Shown here: one piece after another, positions 16,691 to 23,779 of the stretch
Layout: each line of letters opens with the position of its first letter
Numbering within the stretch: the first letter of the stretch is position 1
From: Thomasclavelia spiroformis
Lineage (GTDB): Bacteria; Bacillota_I; Bacilli_A; Erysipelotrichales; Coprobacillaceae
Direction of reading: 5' to 3'
DNA length: 29,761 nucleotides
NCBI GenBank assembly: GCA_018369555.1
Contig: JAGZCC010000025.1
Span: forward strand, 1 to 29,761
Made by a program: the position numbers and the translations under genes
Notes under the pieces: model-generated
The model's database searches: none
What the model saw: only the letters and a program-made list of their open reading frames with translations
Told to the model about the DNA's origin: nothing

Positions 16691-18949
16691 TTATTCTTCA
16701 ATTCTTTTTCTTTTAAGAACTTTGGCTCCTATTATTCCTAATAATGAAATAATAGCTATTACTAGAGGAATTCCTACTTGTAAATCATCACTAGTTTTTA
16801 CACTACTATTAATTTTATTACCAGTAGAAATAGACGCATCACTTCCTAGTTGATTAGGTTTTACCGGCTGATTTGTAATATCATCTTGGTTTGCTTTTGA
16901 AACAAATTCATTTACAGTAGCCATTAATTCTTCTTGTAAACTAGTCAATTCTGTTTTAGTAATTGTTGCTTCATCTAGTTTTTCTTTTAATGATGCAATT
17001 ATATTAGTATATTGCTTAACTACATTTTCACTAAATTCACCTTTATCATTTCCAATAACTGCTTTATTAAGAGTTTCTTGAGCTTGAATAAATTGTTCTT
17101 GAACTGCAGCAAATTCTGCATTAGTAACCACTTCGTTTTTAGCAAATACTAATTGATTATAAGCTGCTTTTAACTCATCAGCACTTACTGCAACATTTGT
17201 ATCATTTTGATATAATGTTTTATCTAATAATGTTGAAAAACCTTCTCTTAATGCAGTAGTTCCACCAATAGTATTAGCATAATCACCTTGCGCATATGCA
17301 TAATAATTTAATGGATCATTGGCATTATTACCATTAATTGAAGAATCATATGCTTTTGATAAAGTATTAATTGCTTCACTGTCATCACGACTATCTAAAA
17401 CTTTATTAACATTATCTAAAGCAGTATCAATTCTTGTCTTTGAACCACTTGTAAGATTAGTCATATCAATTGTCGCTACATCATCTTTAGCTTCCATAAT
17501 TGAAGTTACATTACCATCTTTAGTTAATGTAACATCATAAGCATATTTTGCACCGCTATAATCATATGTTTTGATTGTTAATGAATCACTACTAAAATCT
17601 ATTGTTGAAAAAGTAGGAATTGGATTATTAGAGCGTTCTGCAATATAATATTGTTTAGTAGTATTTAGTGTATAAAATTTACTTCCTGAAGCTGATCCAG
17701 CAGCTATATATAACGTACCTTCTGGATTATAAGCGTTTGCTCCATTTTCATTAACCCCATCAGTTTCAATTACTTTACCATCTAAAATTTGATAAGTACG
17801 TGCATATGAATGATCATGTCCTGTTAAACACAAATCAATACCAAATTCATCCATCAAGGGTGCAAATAAAATTCTTAAATTAGCTCCATCAACATCACTA
17901 TGTGGAGAACCTGAACCATAAATATCATGGTGGAATAATACCACTTTCCATTTTGCATCTTCATGACTTGCAACAGCTTCTTTCATCAAAGTACGATGTT
18001 CTTCAACATTACGATTATTACTATTTAAACTAATAAATAATGTATCACCATAACTATAATAATAATCACCACCTGATTCAGTTGCACCTAATTGACTAGC
18101 ATTAGGATTATTATAATGATAACTATAATCATCTACTTGAGATTCATGGTTACCAATAGTTGTTGCTAGTGGCACACTTCTTAAAGCCTTCGGATATAAG
18201 AAACCAGCATATTCTTGTTCACGAATTAATTCACCACTACCATTTGAACCATATGATGAATAGTCAATTTGATCTCCAGCCGATAAAATAAAACTAACAT
18301 CTTTAGCAATTCCCTTTTTACCTAAAGCAGTTGTTAATGTCTTATTCCATGCATAAGTATTAATAGCAATACTTTCATCATTTTCTGTTCCTTCTCCAGT
18401 ACTTCCTGAAGCACCAATTTGTGGATCCCCTACTAATACTGCTTGGAAATCAGTAAAGCTGTGTGTTTGATATGTATAAACATCACTCCAGTTATCATCA
18501 ACAGTATATTGATAATAATATGTAGTATTTTCTTGTAAATAATCAGTAACAGATACTTTATTACTTGCTTTATAAGCATTAAAACCATTAGTTTTTTCAA
18601 TAGCTGTAGCTTTTCCAGCTATTTCATGTGCATCAGACATATCAAAATTTGTCGAAATTCTTACTTTTGGTGTTCCAAAATCAGTAGAATACCAAGCAAA
18701 ATTTAAATCGTTTTCATTTTCTCCAGGTGTTAAGGCAACTTTACCAGAATCTGTTTCTTCTTTGTTATCCCATTCATCAGCATACCAATTTTGATATTCA
18801 GTAGAACTACTAATACCACTGTTTAATTTATTACTTCCATCACCACTTGCATACTCGCCAAAAGCAGACGTAGGTACAGCAGTTAGACTAGCTATCGATG
18901 AAATCGTAGCCAAAGAAACAATTAATCGTTTTTTTATTTTTCCATTCAT
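16691..18949 (-). CDS. Secreted, membrane-anchored metallophosphoesterase
   Basis: 752 residues. A signal peptide (MNGKIKKR, then a hydrophobic stretch to VPTSA) is followed by a purple-acid-phosphatase-like fibronectin-type domain at ~70-165. The metallophosphatase domain (~167-470) carries the metal motifs GDPQ (Asp175), SAGDQ (Asp226), GNHES (Asn267, His268), FHHD (His340, His341) and GHDHSYAR (His378, His380). Then come ~230 residues of helical, FIVAR-like repeats. A C-terminal membrane helix with a KRKR tail follows KTSDD, close to the KTGD sorting-type motifs of related bacteria. It probably releases phosphate from esters at the cell surface. ATG 18949 has AGGGG seven bases ahead; the upstream ATG 18994 lacks a site. 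Confidence 0.9.
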   Translation of the reverse strand: MNGKIKKRLIVSLATISSIASLTAVPTSAFGEYASGDGSNKLNSGISSSTEYQNWYADEWDNKEETDSGKVALTPGENENDLNFAWYSTDFGTPKVRISTNFDMSDAHEIAGKATAIEKTNGFNAYKASNKVSVTDYLQENTTYYYQYTVDDNWSDVYTYQTHSFTDFQAVLVGDPQIGASGSTGEGTENDESIAINTYAWNKTLTTALGKKGIAKDVSFILSAGDQIDYSSYGSNGSGELIREQEYAGFLYPKALRSVPLATTIGNHESQVDDYSYHYNNPNASQLGATESGGDYYYSYGDTLFISLNSNNRNVEEHRTLMKEAVASHEDAKWKVVLFHHDIYGSGSPHSDVDGANLRILFAPLMDEFGIDLCLTGHDHSYARTYQILDGKVIETDGVNENGANAYNPEGTLYIAAGSASGSKFYTLNTTKQYYIAERSNNPIPTFSTIDFSSDSLTIKTYDYSGAKYAYDVTLTKDGNVTSIMEAKDDVATIDMTNLTSGSKTRIDTALDNVNKVLDSRDDSEAINTLSKAYDSSINGNNANDPLNYYAYAQGDYANTIGGTTALREGFSTLLDKTLYQNDTNVAVSADELKAAYNQLVFAKNEVVTNAEFAAVQEQFIQAQETLNKAVIGNDKGEFSENVVKQYTNIIASLKEKLDEATITKTELTSLQEELMATVNEFVSKANQDDITNQPVKPNQLGSDASISTGNKINSSVKTSDDLQVGIPLVIAIISLLGIIGAKVLKRKRIEE

Positions 18950-19008
18950 CTTAAAACCCCTTTTTCCTTTTTTAACTATTAAATTGTAGTACATTTAGTA
19001 CGCTAATT

Positions 19009-19036
19009 ATTTTATCTTGGAAAACAGAAGATTCAA
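19009..19036 (-). promoter_or_regulatory. Promoter of the metallophosphoesterase gene
   Basis: On the minus strand TTGAAT (19031-19036) and TAAAAT (19009-19014) are 16 bases apart and about 60 bases upstream of the start codon. Confidence 0.45.
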
Positions 19037-19070
19037 TTAAGTTTACAAACACTTTATTATTTTAATAAAA

Positions 19071-19098
19071 ACTTAAAAATCAGTGATTTTTCTTAAGT
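19071..19098. repeat. Inverted repeat upstream of the phosphatase promoter
   Basis: ACTTAAAAATCA and TGATTTTTCTTAAGT form a nearly complete dyad around one base, with a small bulge. There is no T-run beyond a few bases. It may be an operator for the phosphatase gene, or only AT-rich sequence. Most of 19100-19340 shows nothing else that I can name. Confidence 0.35.
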
Positions 19099-19340
19099 AA
19101 AACTTAATCAAAAATTCACTTATTTTTACCATAAAAATGTTCTTATTGACTTAAAACAACTAAAATCCAATTTGTAGAAAAGTTGATTAAAAAGACTGCT
19201 CATATAATACTTTATATTTTGATAACTTTTATTAACTACTTACAAAAATACTAATATGCAATCACTTTTTTCTATAAATAAGTATTTTAATATAAAACAG
19301 TTATTTATAGTCAAAATTATCTTTTCATAAAATATTATCG

Positions 19341-19356
19341 GTTATCAAAAGATAAC
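19341..19356. repeat. GTTATC-AAAA-GATAAC palindrome before the hydrogenase promoter
   Basis: Perfect 6-bp arms around AAAA, centred about 25 bases upstream of the -35 hexamer, a position suited to an activator. The half GATAACTTTT also occurs at 19221-19230, preceded by TTTT. Confidence 0.45.
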
Positions 19357-19370
19357 TTTTCCACTTACTA

Positions 19371-19399
19371 TTTAAAGCGTTTACAAAACATGTTATAAT
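19371..19399 (+). promoter_or_regulatory. Hydrogenase operon promoter with overlapping cre-like box
   Basis: TTTAAA (19371-19376), a 17-base spacer and TGTTATAAT (a perfect extended -10, TATAAT at 19394-19399). The box TTAAAGCGTTTACA at 19372-19385 matches the CcpA consensus at 13 of 14 positions and covers the -35 and spacer, the classic place for catabolite repression. Confidence 0.65.
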
Positions 19400-19431
19400 T
19401 AGATAAAACCATGAAAGAAAGAGGTGTAATA

Positions 19432-19923
19432 ATGAAAAAATTGAAACAAGAGTATTTGGATAAAATTGATGAGATTGTTGCTAAACACAAAGATGAAAAA
19501 GGTCCAATGAAATTAATGCTTCATGAAATTCAAGATAATCTTGGTTATATTCCATTTGAAGCAATGGAAAAAATTTCTAAAGCGATCAATGTACCCGTTT
19601 CTAAAGTATACGGGGTAGTAACATTTTATTCACAATTTACAACTGAACCTAAAGGTAAACATGTTATTTCAGTTTGTTTAGGTACTGCTTGTTATGTTAA
19701 TGGTTCTCAAACAATTCTTGATTTACTTTGTGAAATGACTGGTTGTGAAGTTAATTCAACTAGTCCTGATGGTTTATTTTCAATTGATGCCACTCGCTGT
19801 GTTGGAGCATGCGGTCTTGCTCCTGTTGTAAGTGTTGATGGAACTGTTTTTGGATGTTCAAAACAATTAGAAGATTTAAAAATGTTAGTCTTAAATTATT
19901 TGAAAGAAGATTCTGTATGCTAG
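19432..19923 (+). CDS. hydC: HydC: NuoE-like [2Fe-2S] hydrogenase subunit
   Basis: 163 residues, thioredoxin-like 24-kDa subunit of the NAD-linked [FeFe]-hydrogenase. The cluster cysteines are Cys82 and Cys87 (CLGTAC) and Cys123 and Cys127 (CVGAC), and the N-terminal helical bundle contains LMLHEIQDNLGYIP. In the HydABC complex this subunit carries a [2Fe-2S] cluster next to the flavin subunit. I start at ATG 19432, five bases after GAGGTG; the upstream ATG 19411 has no site. It is first in the operon, yet the other two structural subunits come about 3.9 kb later, after a seven-gene insert. The next gene begins inside its last codons. Confidence 0.93.
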   Translation: MKKLKQEYLDKIDEIVAKHKDEKGPMKLMLHEIQDNLGYIPFEAMEKISKAINVPVSKVYGVVTFYSQFTTEPKGKHVISVCLGTACYVNGSQTILDLLCEMTGCEVNSTSPDGLFSIDATRCVGACGLAPVVSVDGTVFGCSKQLEDLKMLVLNYLKEDSVC

Positions 19924-20270
19924 TCAAAGAGATAATCAATCTTTTAAAGGCAAGGGAAATTTATCTTACTAGTAAAAATGAATATGATAAAAATTATGAT
20001 AAAGCTTTTGCCAGTGATTTAATGTCTGATGCTTTAGCTTTATTAAAAGATGAAAATGATGATATCCTATTTATTACTGGTCTTGCTAATGTACAATCAT
20101 TGCGTACCGCTGAAGTATTAGATATTGATACAATTTTATTTGTTCGTGGAAAACCGTTAGATATGTCAATTATAGATATGGCAAAAGATTTACAAATCAA
20201 TCTTTTTCAAACCGATGTTACAATGTTTGAAGCTTGTGGAAAATTATATGAAGCAGGGATGCATCGATGA
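19917..20270 (+). CDS. DRTGG-like domain protein (first copy)
   Basis: 117 residues, one compact alpha/beta domain. Features: EIINLLKAREIYLTS at the start, ILFITGLANVQSLRTAEVLD in the middle and LFQTDVTMFEACGKLYEAG at the end. This matches my memory of the stand-alone DRTGG-type proteins found beside clostridial hydrogenase genes; the domain is otherwise seen in phosphotransacetylase N-termini and CBS proteins and may bind a nucleotide or other small ligand. ATG 19917 overlaps the hydC stop by seven bases and its stop overlaps the next gene by four, so the three are translationally coupled. Function unknown. No Cys cluster or membrane helix. Confidence 0.75.
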   Translation: MLVKEIINLLKAREIYLTSKNEYDKNYDKAFASDLMSDALALLKDENDDILFITGLANVQSLRTAEVLDIDTILFVRGKPLDMSIIDMAKDLQINLFQTDVTMFEACGKLYEAGMHR

Positions 20271-20677
20271 TCAAAAAAACATATCAGGTTGAAAAAGATA
20301 ATTATCAAGATGCCGGAAAAGCTTCTAGTGATATTAAAAAAACATTAAAAGCCTTACAAATTGATCGAAAGATTTTAAAAGCTGTAGCGATTGCCAGTTA
20401 TGAAGCAGAAATAAATATTGCCATCCATTCTAACGGTGGAACCGTTACTTTTGAAATTGATGATGAAGGTGTTGTCTATTTATCTTTTGATGATATTGGT
20501 CCAGGTATCGAAAATATTGAACTAGCTTTAACCCCAGGTTATTCTACCGCTTCTTTGAAAGCACGTGAATTAGGTTTTGGGGCTGGAATGGGACTCTACA
20601 ATATGAAAAGTGTTGCTTCTTCTTTTAAGATAACATCTTCAAAAGAAGGTACACATATTAAAATGTCTTTTAAATGA
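20267..20677 (+). CDS. RsbW-like GHKL ATPase (anti-sigma-type)
   Basis: 136 residues forming just one HATPase fold. The N-box reads YEAEINIAIHS (Glu46, Asn50), as in RsbW and SpoIIAB, then DDIGPG at 75-80 and GFGAGMGLYNM at 103-113 as the ATP lid and G2 box. Relatives are serine kinases that also hold sigma factors, but no sigma factor or anti-anti-sigma (STAS) gene is present in the window, so the target is open. It overlaps both neighbours by four bases (ATGA at each junction). Its fixed place between a DRTGG protein and a hydrogenase-like Fe-S protein suggests it passes on a redox or hydrogen signal (inference). Confidence 0.85.
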   Translation: MIKKTYQVEKDNYQDAGKASSDIKKTLKALQIDRKILKAVAIASYEAEINIAIHSNGGTVTFEIDDEGVVYLSFDDIGPGIENIELALTPGYSTASLKARELGFGAGMGLYNMKSVASSFKITSSKEGTHIKMSFK

Positions 20678-21834
20678 AATCAGTAGTTAGTTATAAAGGC
20701 AGTAATTGTAAAAAATGTATTAAATGTGTTAAAGAATGTCCCGTAGATGCTATTTCGATTGTAAATGAACAAGTAATTATCGATGAAAAAAAATGTATAA
20801 ATTGTGATATCTGTATTCAAGCATGTAACCAGAAATTATTACAAGTTGAACATATTGATTTAAAAGATTTTTTAGATCATTATGATTACAATATTGCTTT
20901 GATTCCTACAGCTATTCTATCCGATTTAAAAAATTATGATGAAATTAAAAATATTGCTCATGCAATAAAAAAATTTGGTTTTGATGAGGTAGTTGAATAT
21001 AGTGATATTGAAGGAGTATTGTATAAACAAGCATTAAAGGATAGTATTGGAAAAAATAAAGTAATGCTTACTTCTTTTTGTCCAACAATAAATAAATTGA
21101 TTATAAATGAATATCCAACTTTGATTGATCGCCTACTTCCATATGATTATCCTGTTGAAATTGCTGCTAAAAAACTTCGAGCTAAGTATCCTGATAAAAA
21201 AATTGGGATTTATTCATTATGTGAATGTGTAAGTAAACTATCTTTAGCAAAATATCCTTTTGGTAATGAAGAATCAAATATTGATTATGCACTTAGTGTC
21301 TCTAAGCTATTTCCACAAATCAATCATTTGAAAAATGATTTACAAGAAGATATTGAATTTAATCGATTAGGGATTGAAAGTATTGTTAGTGATTTATATG
21401 GAAAAGATAATTTATCAATTATTAGTGTTGAAGGCTTATCGCAAATTAAAAAAGTTTTGGATTTAGTAGAGTTTGATCAATTGAAACATATCGATTTATT
21501 AGCTTTATTTAATTGTTTTCAAGGATGTATTGGTGGTTATTATTTATGGTCCAATCCATTTGAAGGATGCTTTAATATTAAAAATATGTTGAATAAATGT
21601 AAAAATAATATTGAAGATATCAATCATCTTGATTATAAAAAAATTCATACTATTGATAGTAATGAACAAAATTTCAAAGAACGCTTAGCTTGGTTTAATA
21701 AAGTAAATGCAATACTAGAAACTTTACCGCAATTTGATTGTGGTAGTTGTGGTTATGCTAATTGTAGAAATTTAGCAATGAAAATTGCCAGTGGTGAAGC
21801 TGATGATTCCTTATGTTTAGTTAAAAGAAGGTGA
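20674..21834 (+). CDS. HydS-like hydrogenase-related Fe-S protein, putative sensor
   Basis: 386 residues. Two N-terminal [4Fe-4S] sites (Cys12/15/18/22 and Cys41/44/47/51) lead into a shortened H-cluster domain. Its three loops are TSFCPT (Cys136), SLCECV (Cys183) and NCFQGCIGG (Cys281, Cys285), so all four H-cluster ligands have a counterpart. The proton-relay Cys found in catalytic enzymes (TSCCP) is Phe135, and the GGG after loop 3 is lost. A C-terminal cluster domain has Cys356, 359, 364 and 381 (CGSCGYANC). This resembles the putative sensory, group D-type [FeFe]-hydrogenases such as TamHydS (family knowledge, from memory). It probably senses H2 or redox state rather than making H2. It is coupled to the ATPase gene by ATGA. 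Confidence 0.85.
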   Translation: MKSVVSYKGSNCKKCIKCVKECPVDAISIVNEQVIIDEKKCINCDICIQACNQKLLQVEHIDLKDFLDHYDYNIALIPTAILSDLKNYDEIKNIAHAIKKFGFDEVVEYSDIEGVLYKQALKDSIGKNKVMLTSFCPTINKLIINEYPTLIDRLLPYDYPVEIAAKKLRAKYPDKKIGIYSLCECVSKLSLAKYPFGNEESNIDYALSVSKLFPQINHLKNDLQEDIEFNRLGIESIVSDLYGKDNLSIISVEGLSQIKKVLDLVEFDQLKHIDLLALFNCFQGCIGGYYLWSNPFEGCFNIKNMLNKCKNNIEDINHLDYKKIHTIDSNEQNFKERLAWFNKVNAILETLPQFDCGSCGYANCRNLAMKIASGEADDSLCLVKRR

Positions 21835-21838
21835 TTTG

Positions 21839-22165
21839 ATGCAAATAAGTGAAATCTTGAAATTAGATCTTGAACAAATTAATAATGTTGCATGTACAAA
21901 TGTTATTGAAGATGTTTATATTGGAGATTTATTGAGTTTTGTAATGGCCAATGGCAAAGAAGGTTCACTGTGGTTAACTGTACAAAAACATCTTAATGTT
22001 ATTGCTGTAGCTAGTTTAAATGATTTTGCAGGAATCATTTTTGTTGAAAATAGTTATCCTGACAATGATACAATAAATAAAGCCACTAGTCTTGATATTC
22101 CTTTATTTATAAGTAAAAAAAGTGCTTATGCACTTGCAAAAGAATTAATTGCTTTAGGTTTATAA
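21839..22165 (+). CDS. DRTGG-like domain protein (second copy)
   Basis: 108 residues with the same kind of small alpha/beta fold as the protein at 19917, but clearly diverged: ISEILKLDLEQINNVACT, DVYIGDLLSFVMANG, HLNVIAVASLNDFAGIIFVE and SAYALAKELIALG. The DLLSFVMAN segment is the usual core of DRTGG proteins. ATG 21839 follows AAGAAGG by seven bases, and the hydrogenase-like gene's stop lies inside that gap. Only one base separates its stop from the PHP gene. Two such proteins flank the ATPase and Fe-S sensor genes; they may form a heterodimer that binds a small ligand (inference). Confidence 0.75.
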   Translation: MQISEILKLDLEQINNVACTNVIEDVYIGDLLSFVMANGKEGSLWLTVQKHLNVIAVASLNDFAGIIFVENSYPDNDTINKATSLDIPLFISKKSAYALAKELIALGL

Positions 22166-22166
22166 G

Positions 22167-22868
22167 ATGTATTATGATTTGCATATTCATTCTGCACTTT
22201 CACCATGCAGTGATGATTTAATGACCATCAATAATATATTTAATATGGCTTATATTAAGGGATTACAATTAATTGCAATTACTGACCATAATTCTTTAAA
22301 ACAGCAGCATTATTTAGAAAAGATTATCAATCACGGTACTTTAAAAGGTAAGATTGATTATGTTTATGGGGTTGAATTGCAAAGTATTGAGGAAATTCAT
22401 TTATTAGCTTATTTTAAAAAAAACAGTAATTTAAATGTTATTCAAGAGTGGATTGATAAACATTTAATTAAAGTTAAAAATCAAAGTGATTATTATGGTA
22501 ATCAATATATTTTTAATGAATTTGATGAAGTTATTGGAATTGAAGATAATCTATTAATTAGCTCTTTGGATTTAAATATATATCAGATTATAAAAAAAGT
22601 TCATGAATTTAATGGTGTAGTAATTTTAGCTCATGTTATGGCTAAAAGATATGGCATATATGAAGTATATCACGGTATTCCTAGTGATTTAAATTATGAT
22701 GGTATCGAAGTTGAAAGTATAAAACAATTAAATGAACTAAGACAGTTGTGCAACCATCTTAAAGATAATTATGTTTTTTTTAATAGTGATGCACATAATT
22801 TAGAGTCAATTAGTGAACCGATTAATCAAATTGATCGTGATATATTTTATCAGTTATGGAGGAAATAA
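22167..22868 (+). CDS. PHP-domain metal-dependent phosphoesterase
   Basis: 233 residues, a full PHP (polymerase and histidinol phosphatase) domain. The metal-ligand set looks complete: HIHS (His6, His8), TDHNS (Asp40, His41), GVE (Glu70), His78, LAH (His156) and SDAH (Asp208, His210). Relatives cleave phosphomonoesters, nucleoside 3',5'-bisphosphates or RNA ends, so an active enzyme on a nucleotide-type substrate is likely, but the substrate is unknown. The ATG lies one base after the previous stop with only a weak ribosome site, so translation probably relies on coupling. Its recurrence in hydrogenase operons (from memory) suggests that it makes or destroys a signal used by this module. Confidence 0.88.
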   Translation: MYYDLHIHSALSPCSDDLMTINNIFNMAYIKGLQLIAITDHNSLKQQHYLEKIINHGTLKGKIDYVYGVELQSIEEIHLLAYFKKNSNLNVIQEWIDKHLIKVKNQSDYYGNQYIFNEFDEVIGIEDNLLISSLDLNIYQIIKKVHEFNGVVILAHVMAKRYGIYEVYHGIPSDLNYDGIEVESIKQLNELRQLCNHLKDNYVFFNSDAHNLESISEPINQIDRDIFYQLWRK

Positions 22869-22869
22869 A

Positions 22870-23403
22870 ATGCATGAGATTGCTATGAATATTCTTGATA
22901 TTGCATATAATTCAATTAGAGCTAATGCTAGTTTAATTAAAATCTTAATTCATGATAGTAGTAATTTAAATATTATTAATATCCAAATCATTGACAATGG
23001 TAAAGGTATGGAGCCAACAACTATTAAAAAAGTTATTGATCCATTTTATACAACTAGAACTACTCGCAAAGTAGGTTTAGGAATTCCAATGTTTAAAGAA
23101 AGTATTGAAGCTACTGGTGGAAAATTTTCAATTGAATCAACGATAAACATGGGAACTAAAGTTGAAGGTGAATTTGTTAAAGGACATATTGATTGTCCAC
23201 CTATGGGAGATATTGTTGATACTATAATCACATTAATTCAAGCTGATGATAAGATTAATTATTTATTTAAATATATAAGTGATGATTTTGAATTTGTTTT
23301 AGATACTAAAGAAATTAAAAAAATTCTTGACGGTATCCCAATAAATTTACCAGATATAATTATTTGGTTAAAAGATTATATAAAGGAGGGATTGCATAAA
23401 TGA
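22870..23403 (+). CDS. Stand-alone histidine-kinase-like ATPase with C-terminal extension
   Basis: 177 residues. The HATPase fold takes up the first ~115: N-box MNILDIAYNSIRANA (Asn14), G1 IDNGKGM (Asp42), then PFYTTRTTRKVGLGIPMF as lid and G2 box. There is no phospho-acceptor His domain, so it is not a normal sensor kinase. The last ~60 residues contain GHIDCPPMGDI with one Cys, then a helical tail. ATG 22870 is seven bases after GGAGG; an earlier in-frame ATG (22813) lies inside the PHP gene and has no site. Its stop overlaps the next start by four bases. It may be a protein kinase or an ATP-driven switch for the Fe-S partners (inference). Confidence 0.82.
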   Translation: MHEIAMNILDIAYNSIRANASLIKILIHDSSNLNIINIQIIDNGKGMEPTTIKKVIDPFYTTRTTRKVGLGIPMFKESIEATGGKFSIESTINMGTKVEGEFVKGHIDCPPMGDIVDTIITLIQADDKINYLFKYISDDFEFVLDTKEIKKILDGIPINLPDIIIWLKDYIKEGLHK

Positions 23404-23768
23404 AATCCATAGAAGATTTAAAAAAGATTCGTGATAAAGCAAAAAATAATATGATAATGCGCTCAAATGATAAACAAAAATATCGTGTTGTTGTAGGAAT
23501 GGCAACATGTGGAATTGCCGCAGGAGCTAGACCGGTATTAAATACTTTAGTTGAAGAAGTTGCAAACAATAATTTACCGGCTACAGTATTACAAACTGGC
23601 TGTATTGGAATGTGTACACTTGAACCAATTGTAGAAATATTTGATCGCGATGACAATAAAACAACATATGTTCTAGTTGATGCTAAAAAAGCAAAAGAAA
23701 TTGCTCATGAACATTTAAAAAACGATAAAATAATTGATGAATATACAATTGGACATTATAAAAAATAG
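23400..23768 (+). CDS. Thioredoxin-like [2Fe-2S] ferredoxin
   Basis: 122 residues. After a basic helical start the fold contains VVVGMATCGIAAGARPV (Cys37), VLQTGCIGMCTLEP (Cys68, Cys72) and a C-terminal helix. This is the [2Fe-2S] thioredoxin-like domain also found at the start of HydB. Only three cysteines are obvious here; the usual Cys at the fourth or fifth position after Cys37 is absent, so the cluster may be incomplete or use another ligand. ATG 23400 follows GGAGGGATTGCATAA and overlaps the previous stop. It probably passes electrons to or from the HydB/HydA pair just downstream. Confidence 0.85.
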   Translation: MKSIEDLKKIRDKAKNNMIMRSNDKQKYRVVVGMATCGIAAGARPVLNTLVEEVANNNLPATVLQTGCIGMCTLEPIVEIFDRDDNKTTYVLVDAKKAKEIAHEHLKNDKIIDEYTIGHYKK

Positions 23769-23779
23769 GAGGTTAGAAG

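Noticed and set aside
22813..22869. Upstream start for the second HATPase gene (ATG 22813)
   Set aside because: It lies wholly inside the PHP gene, lacks a ribosome site, and adds residues unlike the family; ATG 22870 has a proper GGAGG.
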